In this document: piece after piece, positions 1 through 4,899 of the stretch
How positions within the stretch are numbered: position 1 is the stretch's first letter
Layout: every line of letters starts with the position of its first letter
Notes under the pieces: generated by a model
The model's database searches: none
What the model saw: the letters and a program-made list of their open reading frames with translations, nothing else
Told to the model about the DNA's origin: nothing
Origin: Actinomycetes bacterium
GTDB lineage: Bacteria > Actinomycetota > Acidimicrobiia > Acidimicrobiales > Palsa-688
Length of the DNA stretch: 6,472 nt
Assembly (NCBI GenBank): GCA_021796905.1
Contig: JAKABK010000115.1
Coordinates: 1-6,472 of the forward strand
Direction of reading: 5' to 3'
Made by a program: the position numbers and the translations under genes

Positions 1-214
1 GACCGCCGCCGCCGGCGGTGACGACAGGAACACCCGCCACCTCCCCGGCGGTCGGGAACCGACCCCGCGGGATAGCCGCCGACGCCTCGGCCACCACCTC
101 CCCGGCCGTGGTTCCTGCCTGCGCCGCCAGCCGCTCCGCGGCCCCGTCGGGCCCCAACCACATCCGGGTGCCCACCGAGCCGGGCGAGACCGTCACGACC
201 CCGACCCCTCGAGG
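1..214 (-). pseudogene. Truncated, frameshifted copy of SDR gene 3' part
   Basis: Read on the minus strand, this stretch encodes the C-terminal third of a short-chain dehydrogenase. It is a near copy of 3019-3240, the part of the intact SDR gene covering about residues 168-241. By eye I count about 10 substitutions plus one 8-base deletion over 214 bases. The deletion follows base 33, where the intact copy has a CACACAC-type microsatellite, and it shifts the reading frame. Several substitutions change conserved residues (for example the intact FATTEEVA reads FPTAGEVA here). The copy lacks the Rossmann nucleotide-binding half and the YxxxK active site, so it cannot be a working oxidoreductase. 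Homology stops abruptly at about 214. The left end runs off the window, so the true extent of the duplication is unknown. The absence of a start codon, the frameshift and the many amino-acid changes support a pseudogene. Confidence 0.85.
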
Positions 215-603
215 GAGGAACGCGGCATGAAACGGGGCCGCCGCGGGCGCAGGCGCCGGTCCCACTCCGGTTCGGGGTCCACGTGGTCGGGGTTGACGAG
301 CCGGCCGCGGGGTGCGAGGAGATCGCAGGCGCCAGCGTAGGACGACGCCGGCTCGCCGGCTCCGAGGGGCTGGGCGGCGCGCGAGGTGACCATCGCGGCG
401 GGCGCCGACGCCAGACGCATGCTCACGTGGGCGAGCACGCCCCGCACCGGGCCCTGGTCGGCGAGCACTCGGCACGCCTCCGCCACCAGCTCCCGCCCGG
501 CTTCGAGGTAGAGGTAGTAGCCGTCGGTGACGTCCCCGGCGGCGCTGGAACCGACCGTGCGCCCGGCGCTAGCCGGCCGCGCTCGGGCGCCCCCGGGGGC
601 CGA
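215..603 (-). pseudogene. Possible class II aldolase/adducin N-terminal remnant
   Basis: The minus strand is open from the stop of the secreted-protein gene (604-606) down to a TGA at 193-195. Near its start the translation includes AGRELVAEACRVLADQG followed by PVRGVLAHVSMR. This resembles the opening helix and the G/A-H-V-S-x-R strand of class II aldolase/adducin proteins. After that strand the similarity fades, and I cannot find the zinc-binding HxH motif or the rest of the fold. The only plausible start is GTG at 484-486, with GGGAG too close upstream to be a convincing ribosome site, and it would leave a 97-residue protein ending inside the duplicated SDR fragment in a different frame. 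I infer a truncated gene whose far part was lost where it now meets the SDR fragment at about 214. The family call rests on memory of consensus sequences. It could instead be chance open frame in GC-rich DNA. Confidence 0.35.
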
Positions 604-2061
604 TCACCAGGTCGGCCATCCGACGGGGAGGTCGCCGGGAGGCCCGAACGGCTGCGGCAGGCCGGGCCTGGCGCCGAGCGCTTCGAGGAGGGCCGAGAAG
701 TTGAGGCCGTAGGCGGTGGAGTTCTGTCCGTCGAACTCCGCGAAGCCGGCCGCCCGCCCCCACGGGTCGGTGCTGTCAGCCCAACCGGTCTCCATGCAGG
801 TACCTGCGTCGTGGAGGTACCCGACGATCGTGCCAGCACCGACCGTCTGGCCGACGGCGACCGCCGGCGTGACGTTCTCCGCGACGTAGACGACCAGCCC
901 GGCTGCCGGTCCGGTGCTGAGCCGGTAGGAGATGAACGCCCCGCCGGGCCATCCGGGGTTGGTGGTGTTCTCGACGACCCCCGGGCCGATGGCGTACACC
1001 GGACCGGACCCGCAATAGTCGACCCCCTGGTCGATCTCCTGGGGCACGAGCGAGGTCACCGCCCTGAGCGGGTCCAGGTAGCCGCCGACCGGTGACAGGT
1101 CGAGCGCCTCCCAATAACCGCCGGTGCCCGCGTCGGTCGCGATGCCCGACGGGACGGCCCCCTGCGGCAGCCGGGAGGCCAGCGAACCGTGCCAAGCGGT
1201 CCCGAAGCTGTAGACGCCACCGTTGGCGCTCTGCACGTCGTAGCCGCGACCGGCGCGGCCGGCGCTGATCGCGGTGAGCGCCACCCCCCGGTAGGCGCCC
1301 CTGGGACTGCCGTACCAGGGAGCGTCGAAGTTGTAGACCCCGCCGACGGAGGTGAGGATGTAGTAGCCGCCGGTCCCGGGGTCGACGGCTATCCCGGTGG
1401 CCGTGACGGGGGCTGTGGCCCCGTAGGGCAGCAGGCCGGCGATGTCGCCGTGGGAGCCGACCCCGAAGCTGTCGACGGCTCCGTTGGCCCGAAGCACGTA
1501 GTAACCGGCGCCGGAAGGCGCCGCCGCGATCGCGACGGCGGCCGGGTACTGTCCCCAGCCGCCGGTGGGGATCAGCGGCCGGCCCAGCCAGGGGGCGTGG
1601 AAGGCGAAGACGTTGCCAGCCGAAGTGACCACCCAGTAGCCGCCGGTGGCGGGGTCGACAGCGATCCCGGTGGCAGTGACGCCGGCGGGCAGCCTGCCGG
1701 CCATCGAGCCGTACCAGGGGACCCCGAAGGCCCCGACACCTCCCCCCGATCGCAGGACGTAGTAACCGCCGCCTGCAGCGGCGATACCCACCACCGCCGG
1801 GTCCCCCGGGGACGGGGACCCGCCCACCGGGGCATCAAAGGCCGCCACAGTGGCGGCAGGGACGGTCGTGGAGGCGAGCGCCGCCGGCTGCCCGGAGACG
1901 GACCCCTGGGGTGCGCTGACAGCCGACGGGGCCGCTGGAGCCCACGCCGGCACAAAGGCACCTAGTGCCCCGGCTGCGGCGATCATCGCTGCGGCACACG
2001 CACCCACGTACCGGCGCGTCGACCTGGCCGACCGGCCGATAGGGGCCGACGTGCTGCTCAT
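604..2061 (-). CDS. Secreted repeat protein with degenerate M23/LytM-like domain
   Basis: This 485-residue protein starts with a charged N-terminus (RSARSTRR) and an Ala-rich hydrophobic segment at about 19-42, a signal peptide followed by an Ala/Pro/Ser linker to about 88. Residues 88-320 hold about five and a half units of roughly 43 residues. They alternate a GGYWVV/GYYVLR strand, a GxVxxFxxPWxGS strand and a TGIAVDPxTGGY turn, like a beta-propeller or other repeated beta structure. Residues 330-460 follow the M23 peptidase layout (QGVDYC, GPVYAIGPGVV, LVVYVAENV, VGQTVGAGTIVGYL, METGWA). The metal-binding His of the HxGxD-type motif is Gln345 and the later HxH is absent, so peptidase activity is unlikely. 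Cys350 and Cys422 could form a disulfide. A cell-wall or carbohydrate-binding role outside the cell is inference. The ATG at 2061 is favoured by the signal peptide and the promoter about 33 bases upstream; the ribosome site is weak (AAGG abuts the ATG). The gene stands alone between decayed sequence and a long intergenic region. Confidence 0.88.
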   Translation of the reverse strand: MSSTSAPIGRSARSTRRYVGACAAAMIAAAGALGAFVPAWAPAAPSAVSAPQGSVSGQPAALASTTVPAATVAAFDAPVGGSPSPGDPAVVGIAAAGGGYYVLRSGGGVGAFGVPWYGSMAGRLPAGVTATGIAVDPATGGYWVVTSAGNVFAFHAPWLGRPLIPTGGWGQYPAAVAIAAAPSGAGYYVLRANGAVDSFGVGSHGDIAGLLPYGATAPVTATGIAVDPGTGGYYILTSVGGVYNFDAPWYGSPRGAYRGVALTAISAGRAGRGYDVQSANGGVYSFGTAWHGSLASRLPQGAVPSGIATDAGTGGYWEALDLSPVGGYLDPLRAVTSLVPQEIDQGVDYCGSGPVYAIGPGVVENTTNPGWPGGAFISYRLSTGPAAGLVVYVAENVTPAVAVGQTVGAGTIVGYLHDAGTCMETGWADSTDPWGRAAGFAEFDGQNSTAYGLNFSALLEALGARPGLPQPFGPPGDLPVGWPTW

Positions 2062-2093
2062 CCTTGGCGCCCCATCGCCGCGAGACTAGTCCG

Positions 2094-2121
2094 AAGGTAG
2101 CGGCGCGGATCGGATGGTCAA
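2094..2121 (-). promoter_or_regulatory. Sigma70-type promoter of the secreted-protein gene
   Basis: Read on the minus strand, TTGACC (2121-2116) lies 16 bases from TACCTT (2099-2094), which fits the actinobacterial TANNNT -10 box. Initiation about 7 bases further on would leave an untranslated leader of roughly 25 bases before the ATG at 2061. A second TTGACA (2148-2143) lies upstream, followed by an A/T-rich stretch, but I see no good -10 box at the right distance from it. Confidence 0.55.
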
Positions 2122-2240
2122 CTGAGCGGACTAAATATCACCTGTCAAGGGCTTTTGGTGTCGTCGGTGCAGTATCGAGCTCTTTCCACAGGTTCAGGTG
2201 AGTGGCCCGCACCGTTCCTCCGAGACGACAGCTCCCCGGG

Positions 2241-2261
2241 CCGGTGACCGGTGACCGGTGA
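2241..2261 (+). repeat. Three tandem copies of CCGGTGA
   Basis: CCGGTGA occurs three times head to tail (2241-2247, 2248-2254, 2255-2261), followed by CC. Each junction creates the near-palindrome GGTGACC. It could be a slippage product or a binding site for a regulator. It lies about 180 bases upstream of the secreted-protein start, rather far for a simple operator. Confidence 0.7.
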
Positions 2262-2305
2262 CCCAGTCGTAGGTGAAACGCGTCGCCCGGTTCCTTGCAT
2301 TGAGC

Positions 2306-2334
2306 CCGTCCGGCCATCATGGCCGGACGGCCAT
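2306..2334 (+). other. Strong hairpin with overlapping alternative pairing
   Basis: CCGTCCGGCCA (2306-2316) pairs perfectly with 2320-2330 across a 3-base TCA loop, giving an 11-bp stem. A second stem, ATGGCC (2319-2324) with GGCCAT (2329-2334), uses part of the same bases, so the two structures exclude each other. No T-tract follows on either strand, so it is not a classical intrinsic terminator. It could be a U-less actinobacterial terminator, a cruciform or a protein-binding site. No nearby gene clearly reads into it. Confidence 0.5.
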
Positions 2335-2411
2335 CCGCAGATGGACGTAGCCGTCGGCACCAGCGAACTTCCGCAACGAGTTACCGGAGCGGAACCAACA
2401 CCCCCGACCTC

Positions 2412-2503
2412 AAATAGTGCCCCCCCACCTCGGAGAACGGCGATATTGACGGCTCTCCCGGTACAGATGTGGGTGGTCGGGGCAGATCTTCACGGAGAAC
2501 GGC
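2412..2503 (-). repeat. 11-bp direct repeat pair, possible IS end remnant
   Basis: CGGAGAACGGC occurs at 2431-2441 and again at 2493-2503, in the same orientation 62 bases apart, within a locally A/T-richer stretch. Repeated short blocks near a terminus are typical of IS21-like elements, and the surrounding sequence seemed to me like what lies beside such elements. No transposase reading frame, target-site duplication or paired inverted terminus is visible. The repeat is certain; the mobile-element reading is weak inference. Confidence 0.3.
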
Positions 2504-2800
2504 TAGTAGGTGGCAGGGGGCTGCCGGGGGTGGAGGACTGGTGGTTGGGTGGTTGTGATCTGGGTGTGTGGTGTGGGGCACCGCGAGTGTCGAGGGCCGG
2601 GCCGGCCGTGGGGAAGCGGGGGCCCCCGGCGCCAACCCTTGCGGGAACCCGCCGCGCCGCCCGGGCTTGCACGGGGTCGATCCGGGCTCCCCGGCCCCCC
2701 GGCCTTCCCCTCCGGCGCCGGACCGGCGTTGTCCCAACCGAACCGACAAGACGGCTGTTTCGTGGTGGGGGTGGTGTGGGCTCGGCTGGCGGGTGGGTGA

Positions 2801-2828
2801 CACGAACGGGGCCGCATCCCGGCTCGTG
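2801..2828. terminator. Imperfect hairpin, possible terminator
   Basis: CACGA (2801-2805) pairs with TCGTG (2824-2828). After a small internal loop, CGGG (2807-2810) pairs with CCCG (2818-2821) around a 7-base loop. It lies about 140 bases past the stop codon of the minus-strand SDR gene and could end its transcript. No U-tract is present. Confidence 0.25.
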
Positions 2829-2970
2829 TTGATCCAGTGCGTATCAGCACGTCACCCTGTCAGCTGTTGGCGTTGCCCGGCCCTCGGTCGGCGGTCCAGA
2901 CCCCGACGACCCCCGGTGAGCGCCGGGCTCGCCGCCGTCGGTCGGGCCCCGGGCAGCGCTGCTCACCGCC

Positions 2971-3741
2971 TCACATCGCCGGGCTGGACCCACCGTCGAC
3001 GACCAGCTCGACCCCGCTGACCGCCGCCGCCGGGGGTGACGACAGGAACACCACACACGCCGCCACCTCCTCGGTGGTCGCGAACCGACCCCGAGGGATA
3101 CCCGCCGACGCCTCGGCCACCACCTCCCCGGCCGTGGTTCCCGCCTGCGCCGCCAGCCGCTCCGCGGCCCCGTCGGGCCCCAACCACATCCGGGTGCCCA
3201 CCGAGCCCGGCGAGACCGTCACGACCCGGACCCCGCGAGCGCCGTACTCGGTAGCGACCGACTTGCCGGCGCTCAACAACGCCGCCTTCGACGCGCTGTA
3301 CGCCGCGATCTGCGGGTTCGGGCACCTGGCGTTGATCGACGCGATGTTGATGATCGTCCCGCCCCGCTCACATAGGTGCGGCAGCGCGACCCGCATGGAA
3401 CGCACCGCAGCCATCAAGTTGATCTCCAGCACCCGCGACCAGTCCTCGTCGTCCTCGTCGGCGAAGCCGGCCGCTACCGGGCCGATCCCGGCGTTGTTGA
3501 CGAGCACATCGAGGCGCCCGTGGAGCTCGACGGCGCGAGCCACGAGGCGCTCCGGACCGTCGCTACAGGCGAGGTCCACCTGGACCAGCTCCAAACCGGC
3601 CACCTCGCGCTCCGGTCCGTGGCGCGCGCCACCCACCACCGATACCCCCTCAGCGGCGAACGCTTCGCAGACCGCCAGGCCGATCCCGGCACTGGCACCG
3701 GTCACCACCGCCACCTTCCCCCGGAGCTGCAGGTCCAACAC
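2971..3741 (-). CDS. Short-chain dehydrogenase/reductase (SDR), classical type
   Basis: A 256-residue protein of normal length for a classical SDR, an NAD(P)-dependent oxidoreductase of the cytoplasm. The Rossmann nucleotide-binding motif TGASAGIG is at 14-21, VDLA at 55-58, NNAG at 82-85, Asn108 in the helix-4 position, catalytic Ser135, and YSASK with Tyr148 and Lys152; the 13-residue Ser-Tyr spacing is standard. SPGSVGTRM (177-185) matches the cofactor-side P-G motif, and the C-terminal SGVELVVDGG is the usual final strand. An Arg at the end of strand 2 (GGAR, Arg40) hints at NADP(H). The substrate cannot be read from sequence. GTG at 3741 follows GGGGGAGGG; TTG at 3738 is an equally placed alternative. 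Much longer upstream extensions of the frame run antisense through the regulator gene and are not credible. It is transcribed divergently from the AraC-type gene, its likely regulator. A damaged copy of its 3' part sits at 1-214. Confidence 0.92.
   Translation of the reverse strand: MLDLQLRGKVAVVTGASAGIGLAVCEAFAAEGVSVVGGARHGPEREVAGLELVQVDLACSDGPERLVARAVELHGRLDVLVNNAGIGPVAAGFADEDDEDWSRVLEINLMAAVRSMRVALPHLCERGGTIINIASINARCPNPQIAAYSASKAALLSAGKSVATEYGARGVRVVTVSPGSVGTRMWLGPDGAAERLAAQAGTTAGEVVAEASAGIPRGRFATTEEVAACVVFLSSPPAAAVSGVELVVDGGSSPAM
3019..3240. repeat. Direct repeat partner of bases 1-214
   Basis: This part of the intact SDR gene matches 1-214 in the same orientation, with about 95% identity outside one 8-base deletion in the other copy. 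The two copies enclose about 2.8 kb with the secreted-protein gene and the long intergenic region. Direct repeats of this length and identity are potential substrates for homologous recombination or gene conversion. Confidence 0.9.
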
Positions 3742-3750
3742 CCCTCCCCC

Positions 3751-3792
3751 GACCGACCGACCGACCGCCCGACGATACCGCCCGACGATACC
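3751..3792. promoter_or_regulatory. (GACC)4 and 13-bp tandem repeat, candidate operator
   Basis: Four GACC units (3751-3766) run into two perfect copies of GCCCGACGATACC (3767-3779 and 3780-3792). On the minus strand each 13-mer contains TATCGT, a TANNNT-type -10 candidate for the SDR gene. The array lies 10-50 bases upstream of the SDR start in the spacer shared with the AraC-type regulator. AraC proteins often bind direct repeats near the promoters they control, so an operator is a reasonable inference. A 13-bp period is shorter than usual for this family, and simple slippage is the alternative. Confidence 0.5.
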
Positions 3793-3813
3793 GCCCCTGT
3801 CCGACGCGACGAG

Positions 3814-3831
3814 CCGGGAGGCCGCTCCCGG
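3814..3831. promoter_or_regulatory. Inverted repeat in the SDR/AraC divergent spacer
   Basis: CCGGGAG (3814-3820) and CTCCCGG (3825-3831) form a perfect 7-bp inverted repeat around GCCG. It lies between the 13-bp tandem repeats and the regulator start, so it could be an operator for a dimeric regulator or a hairpin in the SDR leader RNA. Confidence 0.4.
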
Positions 3832-3846
3832 GGGGCCCCGAGCTGG

Positions 3847-3852
3847 CATAGT
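3847..3852 (+). promoter_or_regulatory. Possible -10 box of the AraC-type gene
   Basis: CATAGT ends 7 bases before the GTG at 3859, the spacing expected for a leaderless transcript in actinobacteria. I see no good -35 box. GAGGAG (3853-3858) abuts the same GTG, so a start at a later codon with a leader RNA is also possible. Confidence 0.3.
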
Positions 3853-3858
3853 GAGGAG

Positions 3859-4725
3859 GTGGGGGCTGAGGGGGCTCGACGCAGCGACGTGGCGCCGACC
3901 GGCCCGGGCGGGCGACAACGAGCCGGCACCCCGCGCCCGGCTGTGATCGAGGCAGCCCGTTTCCTCGCGGCCAACTCCGACCGGAGAGTTCCGCTCGGCG
4001 ACGTCGCCGAGCACGTCGCCTACAGCCCGTGGCACCTCGTGCACGCCTTCCGAGACGACCTCGGGGTGTCCCCCGGCCGCTACCTGACGTCGTGGCGGTT
4101 CCAGCGTGCCAAGCAGCTGCTGGTGGCCACCGACGCGAAGGTCGTCGACGTCTGCAACGCAGTGGGTTGCGAGTCGCTCGGCAGTTTCACCAGCCGCTTC
4201 ACCGCCGACGTAGGGGTGAGCCCAACCGCCTTCCGCCGCCTCCCCGACCTGCTCGCAACCAACCCGCCCCGGCCGCTGTCCCGACCCGGGGTGGGCGCGC
4301 GAGCCAGCATGGTCACCGGGCGGGTGAGCGTCGACGCCGACGCGCTCGCTGCGCTCGGAGGGCGGGCCTCGGTATATGTCGGCTTGTTCGCCCGTCACGT
4401 GGCGAGCGGCGCTCCGGTGAGCGGCGCCCTCCTCCCCGAGCCGGGGCCTTTCTCCCTCGGGGGTGTGCCGGTCGGGTGGTGGTGGCTCCTCGCCGCCGCC
4501 CTGCCCGCGACGGCGGACCCTGCCGCCCAGCTGCTCCCGGCGTTCGCGGTCGTCGGCGCGACCGGACCCCTGCGCGTGGGCGAGCCACCCACCCGGCAGC
4601 GTGCCGACATCCACCTCGGCGTCGCCGGTCCGTGGACGCCACCGGTGGTCGTCGCCCTCCCACCGCTCGCCACGGCACCCTCCCTGGTATCGCCCGACGG
4701 CGTTACCGCCCGGCGAGTGCGGTGA
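3859..4725 (+). CDS. AraC/XylS-family regulator with C-terminal beta domain
   Basis: This 288-residue protein has its DNA-binding domain near the N-terminus, at about 28-130, the reverse of the usual AraC order. Both helix-turn-helix units are visible: PLGDVAEHVAYSPWHLVHAFR (45-65) and KVVDVCNAVGCESLGSFTSRF (94-114). Each is followed by the family's G-V-S-P motif (DLGVSPGRYL and DVGVSPTAFR). Residues 150-275 look like an all-beta domain (VYVGLF, GPFSLGGVPVG, VVVALPPL), which I recall as the tail of a subgroup of N-terminal-HTH AraC regulators; its ligand is unknown. It probably controls the divergent SDR gene and itself through the 117-base spacer. GTG at 3859 is chosen for the -10 box spacing and adjacent GAGGAG. 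GTG at 3889 or 3943 are in-frame alternatives that keep the whole DNA-binding domain. The downstream unit begins after an 81-base gap with its own promoter candidate, so it is probably not cotranscribed. Confidence 0.88.
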   Translation: MGAEGARRSDVAPTGPGGRQRAGTPRPAVIEAARFLAANSDRRVPLGDVAEHVAYSPWHLVHAFRDDLGVSPGRYLTSWRFQRAKQLLVATDAKVVDVCNAVGCESLGSFTSRFTADVGVSPTAFRRLPDLLATNPPRPLSRPGVGARASMVTGRVSVDADALAALGGRASVYVGLFARHVASGAPVSGALLPEPGPFSLGGVPVGWWWLLAAALPATADPAAQLLPAFAVVGATGPLRVGEPPTRQRADIHLGVAGPWTPPVVVALPPLATAPSLVSPDGVTARRVR

Positions 4726-4793
4726 CCGCTGCGACCGACGACCAAGCGACCAGAGACCGCAAGATCGGAGAAGACGCCGGCGCCGTGCGTGCA

Positions 4794-4799
4794 TAGGTT
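4794..4799 (+). promoter_or_regulatory. -10 box for the leader ORF-BNR-MoaD unit
   Basis: TAGGTT fits the actinobacterial TANNNT box and ends 7 bases before the GTG at 4807, so transcription would begin at or next to that codon and give a leaderless message. The -35 region about 17 bases upstream (around 4770-4776) is poor. The remaining gap after the AraC-type gene (4726-4793) shows only a 4-bp hairpin, GCGG/CCGC, around that gene's stop codon. Confidence 0.4.
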
Positions 4800-4806
4800 C
4801 GCACCC

Positions 4807-4899
4807 GTGAGCGACCTGGGCATCCTCCCGACAGCACCGTCGAGCGCCCCCCCGGCACCACCGGGGGATCCCGCTCCGACCGTGGGGGTCGCGCCGTGA
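4807..4899 (+). CDS. 30-residue leader-like ORF upstream of the BNR gene
   Basis: A GTG-started frame of 30 codons begins [13 protein letters not shown] and continues Pro/Ala-rich to a TGA at 4897-4899. The stop overlaps the GTG of the BNR gene as GTGA, the same arrangement as between the BNR and MoaD genes. A TANNNT box just upstream would make it the first codon of a leaderless message. Third positions are mostly G or C (about 24 of 30), somewhat weaker than in the neighbouring genes. It has no recognisable domain. The proline-rich run could slow ribosomes, and its main role may be to deliver them to the BNR start by termination-reinitiation. It may instead be an untranslated leader with a chance open frame. 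Confidence 0.4.
   Translation: MSDLGILPTAPSSAPPAPPGDPAPTVGVAP
4849..4867 (+). other. Perfect 7-bp hairpin inside the leader
   Basis: CCCCCGG (4849-4855) pairs with CCGGGGG (4861-4867) around CACCA. It lies within the 30-codon frame, 28 bases before the BNR start. Ribosomes on the leader ORF would unfold it, so it could couple leader translation to BNR expression. No U-tract follows, so premature termination is less likely. Confidence 0.45.

Larger units (their letters stand above)
2122..2970. other. Long intergenic region without a convincing gene
   Basis: Open frames exist on both strands here, but none shows a recognisable domain, a good ribosome site or a plausible composition. They are rich in Pro, Arg and Gly, as expected from GC-rich noncoding DNA. 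The first part (about 2120-2210 and 2380-2510) is visibly richer in A and T than the flanking genes. The second part (about 2505-2580) is strongly G/T-skewed on the plus strand, and 2690-2720 is C-rich. Landmarks are the triple repeat at 2241, the hairpin at 2306, the repeat pair at 2431/2493 and the hairpin at 2801. A 10-bp palindrome GCAGCGCTGC at 2953-2962, close beyond the SDR stop codon, could take part in ending that transcript. I saw no tRNA, rRNA or CRISPR pattern. Confidence 0.6.

Noticed and set aside
283..1965. Long plus-strand open frames opposite the secreted-protein gene
   Set aside because: They are Gly/Arg/Ala-rich mirror frames without domains, caused by high GC, while the minus strand has a signal peptide, repeats and a promoter.
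2180..2192. Single DnaA-like TTTCCACAG
   Set aside because: One partial match on its own with no neighbouring boxes is expected by chance.
2251..3020. Open frames on both strands of the intergenic region, up to 193 residues
   Set aside because: Pro/Arg/Gly-rich composition, mutual overlap, no ribosome sites and no recognisable motifs.
3751..3792. CRISPR array suggested by repeated units
   Set aside because: The repeats are 4 and 13 bases with no spacers between them.
3742..4794. Minus-strand extension of the SDR frame to a 607-residue protein
   Set aside because: The extra 351 residues run antisense to the well-supported AraC-type gene, have biased Gly/Arg-rich composition and lack any domain. 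The SDR fold begins at 3741.
4029..4796. Arg-rich 255-residue plus-strand frame inside the AraC-type gene
   Set aside because: It is an out-of-phase shadow of the regulator; its very high Arg/Pro content is typical of the wrong frame in GC-rich DNA.
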